Part shown: one piece after another, positions 55,956 to 63,618 of the stretch | Layout: each line of letters begins with the position of its first letter | Position numbering within the stretch: position 1 is the first letter of the stretch | From: Verrucomicrobiaceae bacterium | GTDB lineage: Bacteria > Verrucomicrobiota > Verrucomicrobiia > Verrucomicrobiales > Verrucomicrobiaceae | Length of the DNA stretch: 64,000 bases | Assembly (NCBI GenBank): GCA_015075365.1 | Contig: JABTUN010000001.1 | Location: 434,001-498,000, forward strand | Reading direction: 5' to 3' | The notes under the pieces: model-generated | What the model was told of the DNA's origin: nothing | The model's input: the letters and a program-made list of their open reading frames with translations, nothing else | The model's database searches: none | Translations under genes and position numbers: made by a program

Positions 55956-56262
55956 GGTTAGCAGAGGTTGAAAGGAGTCTGGAAAGTGGAATTCCGGCAA
56001 AAATATTCTGGAGACTTTGTAGGGGCGCAGGCGGTTATGCTGTCATATCCACCTGAAGCCTGACTGTGACTATTTACCCGTTGTTCTTTCGCTTGTTACC
56101 AAAATGGCTTTGTGAGTCGCAACATTTTTTTAAGAGGAGTGTCAGGTTCTTTGAACTTGCCACCTGGAGGCAGGTCCTTGTGTCAATTTGTACCAAATCC
56201 CGGCACGCCCATACCACGCTCCAGCCTTGCCTCCCCTGCCCCGGTGGCTTCTGTGATCGTCT
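55956..56262. other. Divergent intergenic region upstream of the giant gene and the Gfo/Idh/MocA gene
   Basis: 307 bp without a convincing ORF, locally A/T-rich (a run of seven T around 56129), expected to hold promoters for both divergent genes. A short 5-bp-arm inverted repeat (ACCTG-GAGG-CAGGT, near 56162) is the only symmetric element noticed. No promoter could be assigned with confidence. Confidence 0.5.
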
Positions 56263-57537
56263 ATGGCTGAAAAAACCATCAAACTCGCTCTCGTCGGTGC
56301 CGGCATGTTCGGCGGGGATGTCCATCTGCGTGCCTACGCGGACCTCCAGCGCTTCGGCATCGCCGGGCAGCTCGCCCGCGTGGGGCTGGACAAATACTCG
56401 CGCGACCTCGCGCCGGTGAAGTTTGACCTCGTGGCCGTGGCGACGCGTTCGGAGGCCTCGGCGAAGAAATCGGCCGCGTTCTTCAAAAGCCTCACCGGGC
56501 ATGAACCGCGCTGTTATCACGGTGAGGAGCCTTGGAACGACATTTTGAAGGCTTTCCCCGATCTCGATGTGATGGCCGTGGCCACGCCGGATCATCTCCA
56601 CACCGCCCCGGTGCTCGCGGCACTCAAAGCAGGCGTGCATGTGCTCACGGAGAAGCCGATGTGCCTCTCCACTCTCGAAGCGGATGAGATCATCGACGCC
56701 GCCAAGGCGAAGAACCTCATCGTCGGCGTGGACATGCACAAACGCTACGACCCCGACCACCTCCGCATCCGCGACGACATCCAGAACCGCATCGGCGCGC
56801 CGCTTTACGGCACCGCCTACCTCGAAGAGCCGCTGGAGGTTTCCACCAGCACCTTCAAGTGGGTCGAGAGCAGCGATCCCTTCAGCTACGTCGGCCCGCA
56901 CTGGACCGACCTCATCTTCAGCTACTACAAATCGAAGCCCGTCAGCCTCACCGCCGTCGGCCAGAAGAAGCGTCTCGTGCGCGATGGCATCAACGCCTAC
57001 GACGCCGTGCAGGTCCGTGTCGATTTCGACAACGGCATGAGCATCAACTTCCACAACAACTGGATCACCCCCGCCGACTTCGAAGGCCCCGTGAACCAGG
57101 GCCACGAAATCGTCGGTGCCGATGGCAAGGTGGAGAGCGACCAGCAATACCGCGGCTTCCGCTGGTGGAATGCCGGCGGCGGCTCCCGCACGAGCAACAA
57201 CCACTTCACCCGCGATGTGCTGCGTGCCGACGGAACCAAGGCCTACATCGGCTACGGCGTGGACAGCCTCACCGTGGCCCTCGTCGCCATCTGCGATGTC
57301 AAATTCGCCGGTGCCAGCCGCGACGCCGTCGCGCATCTCTACCCGACCGCCGAGGAAGCCCGCATCACCTGCGCCATCGTCGATGCCGCCGCCAAGGTGC
57401 GTGATTTGAACTTCCACTACCTCAGCGAGGGCAAAGGAGCCCCCGTCACCGCCCGCTTCGGCGACGACGGCATCACCATCATCGACCCGCTGAACCGCGA
57501 AAACACCTTCCAGCGCATCTACGAGCGGCCGTTGTGA
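56263..57537 (+). CDS. Gfo/Idh/MocA family NAD(P)-dependent oxidoreductase
   Basis: 424 residues, no signal peptide. Rossmann motif LALVGAGMFGGDVHLRAY (8-25), then DLDVMAVATPDHLHTAPVLAALKAGVHVLTEKPMCLS with the catalytic EKP lysine, then the C-terminal alpha/beta domain with VGPHWTDLIF (the His/Asp region). Enzymes of this family oxidise or reduce sugars, inositols and derived compounds. Substrate is not evident. Its stop is 8 bp from the convergent hypothetical gene. Confidence 0.9.
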   Translation: MAEKTIKLALVGAGMFGGDVHLRAYADLQRFGIAGQLARVGLDKYSRDLAPVKFDLVAVATRSEASAKKSAAFFKSLTGHEPRCYHGEEPWNDILKAFPDLDVMAVATPDHLHTAPVLAALKAGVHVLTEKPMCLSTLEADEIIDAAKAKNLIVGVDMHKRYDPDHLRIRDDIQNRIGAPLYGTAYLEEPLEVSTSTFKWVESSDPFSYVGPHWTDLIFSYYKSKPVSLTAVGQKKRLVRDGINAYDAVQVRVDFDNGMSINFHNNWITPADFEGPVNQGHEIVGADGKVESDQQYRGFRWWNAGGGSRTSNNHFTRDVLRADGTKAYIGYGVDSLTVALVAICDVKFAGASRDAVAHLYPTAEEARITCAIVDAAAKVRDLNFHYLSEGKGAPVTARFGDDGITIIDPLNRENTFQRIYERPL

Positions 57538-57545
57538 GGAGCAGG

Positions 57546-58625
57546 CTAACATAAACCACCCAGCTTCAGGCGTGATGGTGGGTCCAGCAGCACGGTGACA
57601 TGTTCGGAACGGAGGACATCGGGCTCCAGCGAATTGCCCCCCGGACTTTCCTCAGGAGGTTCGAGAGCATTCTCTTTGGCGATGGGCTTCTGATCCTCGA
57701 CGAGGTCCTCGTCGGCCTTTGAAAGGCCAGCGGCATCGGTGGAAACTGGCGGGGCGCAGGTTGGTTTGACCAGGTTTGACTGGGTTTGACTCTCCTTCGA
57801 TGCGGGCGGCGGATTTTGCGCTCCAGCGCTGCCTTTCGCGGAGGCGGCAGCCGCCTCTTCGGAAGGAGCAGGCTTCAACCAAGCCTCGGTCCTTTCGAGC
57901 AAGGTGGCATCCTTCGGCATGATCGGAATGCCGGCCTTGGCGTGGTATTTGATGCGTTCCTCCTCGATGAGCTGCTCATCCGCATGACCATAGAGGAGGG
58001 TGAGGTACTCGCGCAGCGCTTCTTTAGGGTTGGTCGCGTTTTGAGCGCGGTTTGCACGAATGAAGGCCCGTGCCCACTCCCGCCACTGCTCATGCGTGCG
58101 CTTCGTCTGCGCCTCCTGGGCGAGTTGCAGTTCCGCCTTTTTGATTTCGAGCTGCTCGCACTCCAGCTTGAGACGTGCCGCGCCCTGGTCAAAGCGGCGC
58201 AGCGTGGCCACGGCCTCGTTCAGTTCCATCAGTTGGGCACGGTGGCGCGGCTTGCTCCAGTCCTTCACCTGCATGGTGGAGGCGATGACGCTGGCAAAGC
58301 GCCCGGCCAGCAGCGCCGCCATGCGATCCGGCAGACGGGGGGAGGCTGCCTCCACGTCATCCGCCTCGTCGGAAAGGAGGCGGAGCTGGGCCAGCCGCTC
58401 CTGGCGTGCCTCCCACTCGCGGAAGCCGCCCTGCCGCCATTCCGAGAGGTTCTGCTTCAGGATGGGGCGGCCATCAAAGTCGCGCACGAGCACTTCCAGC
58501 ACCTCCGGCAGAGTGTGCAGCCAGCGGAGCAGGGTTTCACCGGACTCGCCGTCGGCGAGGCGTTGATTGAGCCGATCGCGGATGGCCTTGGGCATCCGCG
58601 CGATCTTGCCGTTGCGTGTTTTCAT
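57546..58625 (-). CDS. Lineage-type hypothetical protein with N-terminal HTH-like region and coiled coil
   Basis: 359 residues. The N-terminus (MKTRNGKIARMPKAIRDRLNQRLADGE, LLRWLHTLPEVLEVL, ILKQNLSEWRQGGFREWEARQE) resembles phage-type DUF3486 (Mu gp27-like) helix-turn-helix regions and a family common in Verrucomicrobiota. A charged helical section follows (about 150-190, KLECEQLEIKKAELQLAQEAQ). The C-terminal 120 residues are Pro/Ser/Glu-rich and likely disordered. No enzyme motif seen. A DNA-associated function is only an inference. Followed on the same strand, upstream, by the KTSC gene. Confidence 0.6.
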   Translation of the reverse strand: MKTRNGKIARMPKAIRDRLNQRLADGESGETLLRWLHTLPEVLEVLVRDFDGRPILKQNLSEWRQGGFREWEARQERLAQLRLLSDEADDVEAASPRLPDRMAALLAGRFASVIASTMQVKDWSKPRHRAQLMELNEAVATLRRFDQGAARLKLECEQLEIKKAELQLAQEAQTKRTHEQWREWARAFIRANRAQNATNPKEALREYLTLLYGHADEQLIEEERIKYHAKAGIPIMPKDATLLERTEAWLKPAPSEEAAAASAKGSAGAQNPPPASKESQTQSNLVKPTCAPPVSTDAAGLSKADEDLVEDQKPIAKENALEPPEESPGGNSLEPDVLRSEHVTVLLDPPSRLKLGGLC

Positions 58626-58628
58626 CGA

Positions 58629-58826
58629 TCAGAGGGAGTAGTTGCCGCGGATGTGTTCATTGAAGAAGATTCCCGGCGAGGCGGCGCGGATCAGCCTCTC
58701 AAAGAGGCTCTCCGGCACGCGGTAGTAGGTGTAGCGCTGGTCGCCAGAGGTGAACCAGATGTGGAGGCGGCGGCTGTCGGGCTCGTAGTCAACCGCCTGG
58801 ATGGCGTCGGATTTCAGGTGGATCAT
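58629..58826 (-). CDS. KTSC domain protein
   Basis: 65 residues covering one KTSC domain: MIHLKSDAIQAVDYEPDSRR, LHIWFTSGDQRYTYYRVPESLF, RAASPGIFFNEHIRGNYSL. The domain often occurs as a small free protein or fused to RecB-like nucleases and lysyl-tRNA synthetases; its function is not known. Three bases separate it from the gene at 57546-58625, suggesting one transcript. Confidence 0.8.
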   Translation of the reverse strand: MIHLKSDAIQAVDYEPDSRRLHIWFTSGDQRYTYYRVPESLFERLIRAASPGIFFNEHIRGNYSL

Positions 58827-58896
58827 GGCTCCGAATGTAAAGCACTGCCGCGCCTGCCGGTCCTACACGAAGAACCGCTCGAAAATCCGAGCACTT

Positions 58897-59145
58897 TTAA
58901 ACCACGACGGAACGCATGGCATTGGCGATCTTGTCCAGGAGGGCTGTTTGCAAAGTTCCCTTCAAAGGCTTCCCTTTGGCCACATCATCACGAAGAGTCG
59001 TTCGACCTTTGATCTTCGTCACCTCGGCTCTGAATTCAGGCAGCTCTTGAAACTCGGTAACCTGATCGCGGATCATCTCACGGGCCAGCAGCGACCATTC
59101 GGGCAGGGTTTGCTTGGAAAGCTCCGGCAGTTCCCAGGACTTCAC
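58897..59145 (-). CDS. Small hypothetical protein, possibly the C-terminal part of a split gene
   Basis: 82 residues from a GTG start: MKSWELPELSKQTLPEWSLLAREMIRDQV, then KIKGRTTLRDDVAKGKPLKGTLQTALLDKIANAM. Not recognised. It overlaps the stop of the upstream frame by 4 bp (GTGA), so it may be translated by coupling, or the two frames may once have been one gene broken by a frameshift at the GGCGG run near 59147. Confidence 0.45.
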   Translation of the reverse strand: MKSWELPELSKQTLPEWSLLAREMIRDQVTEFQELPEFRAEVTKIKGRTTLRDDVAKGKPLKGTLQTALLDKIANAMRSVVV

Positions 59146-59747
59146 CGCCCAAGGGGCGGCAGCACAAGATTACGAAGCGGCCTGTTACCAGCCTGAAGAA
59201 AAGGTCCGATTTCCTGCCAATAGACGACGTTCGCCCGGTTCAGTTCGGGCACTTCAAGCGCCCACGTTGCCCACGCTCGGCACGGGCGGCACCTCGTTTT
59301 ATAGGCACTGCGTTTGAAGTGGCTGCTGATCCTGCGCGAGCCCAGATGGACCGACTTCATGCAGTCTTTGGCTCTGGCAGACCAGCCGGGACGCAAGGAC
59401 GCGATCACAGGCAACCTATCCGAGAACGCGGCCTGACTCTCAAAGAGTTCCGGACTCCTCCGATAACAGATTTCAAGAACTGAGGTGATCTGCTCCGCCG
59501 TGCGAAGCAATGCCACCGCAGCCGATGAGTCTCCTTTGAGCATCCGCTGGATCAATTCTGTGGAGGATTCGAGCAGACTCGACCGGGCATCCAAAGACGC
59601 TCGCTTGTCTTCAAGCACGGATGCCGCCTGTGCGTGATCCTCCACCGAACGCAGACGAAGGTGTTTGGGGCACCTCTGGATAGGGGGGTGTTGCAACAAG
59701 TCGGGGTTTGGCAGGCAAAAAAGGCGATTTTTTGACCGGCTTATCAC
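59142..59747 (-). pseudogene. Hypothetical gene truncated at its 5' end by the IS insertion
   Basis: The 201-residue frame has a protein-like part (RSVEDHAQAASVLEDKRASLDARSSLLESS, LLRTAEQITSVLEICYRRSPELFES, LPVIASLRPGWSARAKDCMKS), but its first about 22 codons (SRSKNRLFCLPNPDLLQHPP) come from the end of the IS element. The native N-terminus is therefore lost. No family recognised. It ends in LPPLGR directly at the GTG start of the small gene at 58897-59145. Confidence 0.5.
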
Positions 59748-59856
59748 TGTCCAGATCGTGACAGGCGAGCTCTGTTCTGGAGGATTGTCGGTTTGAGGGG
59801 GCTTGTTTGGGCGCGACGGGGTCTGTCGGGTCTCTTTTTGTTGGGTTCTGCGGGCG

Positions 59857-60897
59857 TTATCCGATCAAGCAGGCATAGCGGTCCATGTTATAGACCAGGT
59901 TGCTGAGGTGGTTGTGCTGCGTGGCTCGCTTGAGTCCGATGCTGCGACACAGGTCGCCTCCCATCTGGGCGATTCGCGCGAAGATGTGCTCCACCCGCAC
60001 TCGCATCCGGTTGATCCGGTGATTGGTCTGCTGCTCGGCTTCGCTCAAGGGGTGTCCACGCGTGGCTTTGCGCATGAGGAACTCCTGCGCGTTGACCTGG
60101 ATCAAGCAGGCCTCGTGCTCGGCGCTGTGATAGGCGCTGTCGGCGAGCACGGCCTGGTCTTTGTCATCAAGCAGTTCCTCGAACACCTGGCTGTCATGCA
60201 CGCTGGCGGGCGTGGTGGTGGCTTTGAGGATGAGCTTGGTCTTTAAATCAGCCTTCACATGGTTCTTCCACCCGTAGTGCGACTCGTTGTTCTTCTTCGT
60301 CCAGCGTGCCTCGCTGTCTTTCTGGCGGCCCACGGCGGGGTTGGCGTCGAACTCTTCGGGCCTCTTGCCGTCTTTGATGCTCTGGTTCTGCTCGCGGTTG
60401 TTACGCTGGCGCGGGGCCTCGGTGAAGCTGGCGTCAATGATGCTGCCTTCGTGCGCGATGATGCCTTTGCCTTCCAGGATCAGGCCGAAGGCTTCGAAGA
60501 GCTTGCGCCCGCCTTCGCGTCCGTCCTGCTCAATGCGCTGCTTGAAGTCCCAGATCGTCTTGGCGTCCGGGATGTCGTCGCCGATGCGCAGGCCGAGGAA
60601 GGCTTTAAAACTGGTGCGGTCGAAGATTTGCTCCTCGGTGGCGTCGTCGCCCAGCCCGTGGAATCTCTGCAGCACGAGCACTTTGAACATGAGCACGGGG
60701 TCGAAGGGGGGCTTGCCGCCCTTCTTCCAGTCCCGTGTGGCGTAGCCGGTGAGGTCTTCGAGCAGCGGACGGAAGCTCTCCCACGGGATGATGTCGCGCA
60801 GCTTGAGGATGCCGACGGTCCGCGCGGCGACGGCCTGCTCGTGTTCGATGGCGCTGAAGAGTCCTCCTCCTCGTTCGGTCCTGCGATAGCGGTTCAT
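59857..60897 (-). CDS. IS5-family DDE transposase
   Basis: 346 residues, apparently intact. The N-terminal region (DLTGYATRDWKKGGKPPFDPVLMFKVLVLQRFHGL) and YGWKNHVKADLKTKLI are typical of IS5-family transposases. The catalytic triad is Asp155 (IIDASFTEAP), Asp253 (VLADSAYHSAEHEA) and Glu303 (RVEHIFARI). No frameshift or internal stop is seen, so it could be active. Reading upstream from the ATG gives only a weak AAAGGGG ribosome-binding sequence. Confidence 0.93.
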   Translation of the reverse strand: MNRYRRTERGGGLFSAIEHEQAVAARTVGILKLRDIIPWESFRPLLEDLTGYATRDWKKGGKPPFDPVLMFKVLVLQRFHGLGDDATEEQIFDRTSFKAFLGLRIGDDIPDAKTIWDFKQRIEQDGREGGRKLFEAFGLILEGKGIIAHEGSIIDASFTEAPRQRNNREQNQSIKDGKRPEEFDANPAVGRQKDSEARWTKKNNESHYGWKNHVKADLKTKLILKATTTPASVHDSQVFEELLDDKDQAVLADSAYHSAEHEACLIQVNAQEFLMRKATRGHPLSEAEQQTNHRINRMRVRVEHIFARIAQMGGDLCRSIGLKRATQHNHLSNLVYNMDRYACLIG

Positions 60898-60919
60898 GCC
60901 CCTTTACATGGCGCATCAT

Positions 60920-61138
60920 TCACTCTCTCGAAAGTGCTGCCTCGGGGAAATGAGGTTTCCAGAGGCGCCCTTTGGTCGTTTTGCCTCCTTTTTTTGAGGC
61001 CGCTTGCTCCAAGCGCCAGCGCTTCGCCTCACCATAAAGCTCGAGCATCTCGATCATGGCATCGACATCATGGCAACGTGCGGCAAAGAAGCGCGTGTAG
61101 AGATGCAGCGGCCTTGGCTGAGGGGTGGTGGTTGGCAC
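60920..61138 (-). CDS. Small ORF upstream of the transposase, within the putative IS
   Basis: 72 residues from a GTG: basic, PRPLHLYTRFFAARCHDVDAMIEMLELYGEAKRW then KKGGKTTKGRLWKPHFPEAALSRE. Not recognised as a known family. It ends 22 bp before the transposase start on the same strand and could be an accessory or regulatory ORF of the element, or spurious. Confidence 0.35.
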   Translation of the reverse strand: MPTTTPQPRPLHLYTRFFAARCHDVDAMIEMLELYGEAKRWRLEQAASKKGGKTTKGRLWKPHFPEAALSRE

Positions 61139-61404
61139 CGTTTCGGAAGCGTGTGCCTGGCGTGTTATGGGTTAGGCGGCACTGGCGGAGGTATCGGCAT
61201 GATGGGAGGTCTGGCGTGTTGTTTTCATTGGGTGCTGGTGTGGTTCACGGCGTGGCCGCGAACGGATGCTCAGCCTTTGTCAAGCGCCGGCCAAGCTCCG
61301 CGCCGTCAGTTGCGCACCCCCTGTTTTTCGCCCGCCAAGCGGTCGGGAAACGGGCTGAAAACCCGTTCGACGAACGAGAGCGCCTGCGCCGCCGTCTTTT
61401 GGTT

Positions 61405-62442
61405 TCAAGCATCCAGCATGGCGCGGACCTCGGCTTGGACGGCGTCGCGGAGCTTCTTGGGGGAGAGGACTTTGGCGTGGCGGCCAAAGCCGAGCACCCA
61501 GCGGGTGATCTCCTCCAGCCCGGCCAGTTCCGCGCGGAATTCGATCTCGCTGCCATCGTCCTTCAGCGGGGTGATCTTCTGGCTGCGGTGCCAGCGGCCC
61601 TCGGCCACATAGCGGGCGGCCCAGCCGGTGAGGCGGATGCAGGCTTCAAAGCTCTCCGCCTCCGCGCCGTAGCTCCACACGCCAAAGCCGCTGCTCAGGT
61701 GATCGCGGATGCTGAAGGAGGCATCGGCCACAAAGCGATTTTTGAGCACTTCCAGGCCGCGGATGCGCTGGAGGGCAAAGGTGCGCCAGTCCCCGCGGGC
61801 CAGATCATGGCCGATGAGATACCAGCCATTCATCACCTGGCCCACGTGGTAAGGCTGCACGCGGCGCAGCTCGCCCCGGCCAGCACCGCTGAGCTTGTGG
61901 TAGGAGAATGCCACCTCCTGGCGGTTCAGCGTCGCATCCAGCAGCGAGGAAAAGAGGGCCGCGTCCACCCGCATCACCCCGGCATCCTTCACGGAGCAGG
62001 CGGCATGCAGGTCCTGCCAGTGGATGGACACCGCCTCCGGGCAGGCCCCGGCGATCTTGTTGAGGCTTTCCGCCACCTGCTTGTAAATCGGCGTGCCGCG
62101 CAGCGGCTCCAGCGCCTTCAGCGCCACGAACAGCGCCACCAGCTCGCCCCGGGAGAGCTGCATCGGGGCGAACTCGCTCACCGGCCGGGTGAAGTAATAG
62201 CCATGCTGCTTGTTGTCATACTCCAGCGGCAGGTTCTTCATCACCTGCAGGTGCGTGATGTCCCGCTGGATGCTCTTCGCGGAGACCTCCAGCTCCGCCG
62301 CCAGCGTCTGGCAGTTCGGATACTTGCCGGAGGCGATGATGCTGATGATGCGGCCGATGCGCCAGTCCACCGTGCGGCGGATGCCCAGATGCGGAGGACT
62401 CTGAACACGACTGGAAAGGGAGAGAGAACGGGCGCGTGGCAT
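61405..62442 (-). CDS. YafY-type transcriptional regulator with HTH and WYL domains
   Basis: 345 residues. An N-terminal winged helix (DWRIGRIISIIASGKYPNCQTLAAELEVSAKSIQRDITHLQ) is followed by a WYL domain (ISHWQ-like region then YHKLSGAGRGELRRVQPYHVGQVMNGWYLIGHDLARGDWRTFALQRI, about 190-235) and a C-terminal WCX-like part. WYL regulators sense small ligands or nucleic acids and often control defence or DNA-damage genes. It is divergent from the VWA gene (226 bp between), with palindromes in between that may be its operators. Confidence 0.9.
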   Translation of the reverse strand: MPRARSLSLSSRVQSPPHLGIRRTVDWRIGRIISIIASGKYPNCQTLAAELEVSAKSIQRDITHLQVMKNLPLEYDNKQHGYYFTRPVSEFAPMQLSRGELVALFVALKALEPLRGTPIYKQVAESLNKIAGACPEAVSIHWQDLHAACSVKDAGVMRVDAALFSSLLDATLNRQEVAFSYHKLSGAGRGELRRVQPYHVGQVMNGWYLIGHDLARGDWRTFALQRIRGLEVLKNRFVADASFSIRDHLSSGFGVWSYGAEAESFEACIRLTGWAARYVAEGRWHRSQKITPLKDDGSEIEFRAELAGLEEITRWVLGFGRHAKVLSPKKLRDAVQAEVRAMLDA

Positions 62443-62457
62443 GGCGGAGAGCTTAAG

Positions 62458-62544
62458 GATTCTGAACTAAAAAGCACAAAAAGTTCGGGGTGTCAGCCAG
62501 CAAGTGTCCCACCCCCTGTGGCAGGATGCGGGCGATTCAGAATC
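62458..62544. promoter_or_regulatory. Operator-like palindromes between the WYL and VWA genes
   Basis: GATTCTGAAC (62458-62467) and GATTCAGAATC (62534-62544, a perfect 11-bp palindrome) share the pattern GATTC-N-GAA and also form an inverted repeat with each other, about 77 bp centre to centre (roughly seven helical turns). The first site is 15 bp upstream of the WYL start codon. Binding by the WYL regulator is an inference. Confidence 0.4.
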
Positions 62545-62668
62545 ATCTCAACGGAAGGCTCACGCCGTCCGCTACGAGCCGAGAACCTCATCACCCCAGC
62601 CGGAAGACCCACGTCGTCCTCTACCCCAACGAACAGCAGGCTAAAGCCCGAACTACGAACCAAGAACC

Positions 62669-63340
62669 ATGAACAAAGAATCCCACGTCGAAATCGCCTA
62701 CATCCTCGACCGCTCCGGCTCCATGCAGCCCATGCAGGAGCCCGCCGTCGCCGCCTTCAATGACTTCCTCCAGGCCCAGCTCGCCGTGCCGGGCGAGGCG
62801 CGGCTCACGCTCGTGCAGTTTGACGACTGCTACGAGGTGCCCGTGGCCTCCTTGCGCCTTCAGGACGTGCCGCAGCTCACCGCCGCCACCTATGTGCCGC
62901 GGGGCAGCACCGCCCTGCTCGATGCCATCGGCCGCACCATCCGGGACCTCGACATCCGCCTGCAAAAGCTGCCGTCCGCGCAGCAGCCGGCCAAGGTCAT
63001 CCTCGCCATCTTCACCGACGGGGAGGAAAACGCCTCCACCGAATACAGCGCCAAACACATCAGCGACCTCATCCGCCTGTATCGGGACACTAAAGGCTGG
63101 GAGTTCCTCTTCCTCGCGGCCAACCAGGACGCCATCGCCAATGCAGCGAAGATGAACATGGGCCACGGCACCAGCGGCAACGTCAACTACAGCCTCGATG
63201 GAATCCGCAGCACCGGCAAGGCCCTGGCCCGCAAGGTGCGCGCCTCGCGTTTGAAAGCCAGCGGCCAGATGGACGCCGCCGCGACCGCTGACGACGCGAA
63301 GAGCCTCGATGAGGTCCTGCGCGAGGAGGAGGGGAAGTAG
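62669..63340 (+). CDS. VWA-domain protein
   Basis: 223 residues, no signal peptide. The von Willebrand A domain has a complete MIDAS: DRSGSM (14-19), the Thr in RGSTALLDAIG and Asp in AIFTDGEENAS. The last 55 residues are helical and charged (SRLKASGQMDAAATADDAKSLDEVLREEEGK). Intracellular VWA proteins of this type act as metal-dependent scaffolds, often with AAA ATPases or in stress and tellurite/defence clusters. No such ATPase is in the window. It is divergent from a WYL regulator, which may control it. Confidence 0.85.
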   Translation: MNKESHVEIAYILDRSGSMQPMQEPAVAAFNDFLQAQLAVPGEARLTLVQFDDCYEVPVASLRLQDVPQLTAATYVPRGSTALLDAIGRTIRDLDIRLQKLPSAQQPAKVILAIFTDGEENASTEYSAKHISDLIRLYRDTKGWEFLFLAANQDAIANAAKMNMGHGTSGNVNYSLDGIRSTGKALARKVRASRLKASGQMDAAATADDAKSLDEVLREEEGK

Positions 63341-63378
63341 GCCAGACAAGGAGACTTTGAGACCGGGCAGGCAGGGCG

Positions 63379-63480
63379 TCAGGTGGCGGGGTGGGGGCCG
63401 GGGATGCCGCCGTGGCCGTAGAACCCGACCTTCGGATCATCCGCCTTCGGGAGGCTGAAGTCGAACACGCTCACGCCGCG
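63379..63480 (-). pseudogene. Possible C-terminal remnant of a degraded gene
   Basis: A 33-codon open stretch (GVSVFDFSLPKADDPKVG, then FYGHGGIPGPHPAT and stop) has a protein-like composition but is closed upstream by an in-frame TGA (63481-63483). No start or family recognised. It lies in the 278 bp between the VWA and SDR genes, where nothing else is seen. Confidence 0.25.
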
Positions 63481-63618
63481 TCATGCAGGCAGATCCCGCC
63501 GGCCATGGCGGCCATCGTCCAGAGCTTCCTCCTTGTCCGCCCATTGCATCGAAAACCGGCCCGGATCGCCATCACGAAATCCTCGCGCGTGCCGGATCGT
63601 GATGCTAAAACCGGCCGC

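Larger units (their letters stand above)
59683..61322. mobile_element. IS5-family insertion element (boundaries tentative)
   Basis: Contains the DDE transposase gene and a short co-oriented ORF. The left end reads GGGGGTGTTGCAAC and, in reverse complement, the candidate right end reads GGGGGTGCGCAAC, an imperfect terminal inverted repeat. No target-site duplication was recognised. If the right end is wrong, the element could be shorter (ending near 60,960). The left end coincides with the loss of coding sequence in the truncated hypothetical gene. About 170 bp between the transposase stop and the left end hold no gene. Confidence 0.45.

Noticed and set aside
60259..62763. Plus-strand open frame of 834 codons across the transposase and WYL genes
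   Set aside because: It spans several unrelated genes on the opposite strand and shows no recognisable domain.
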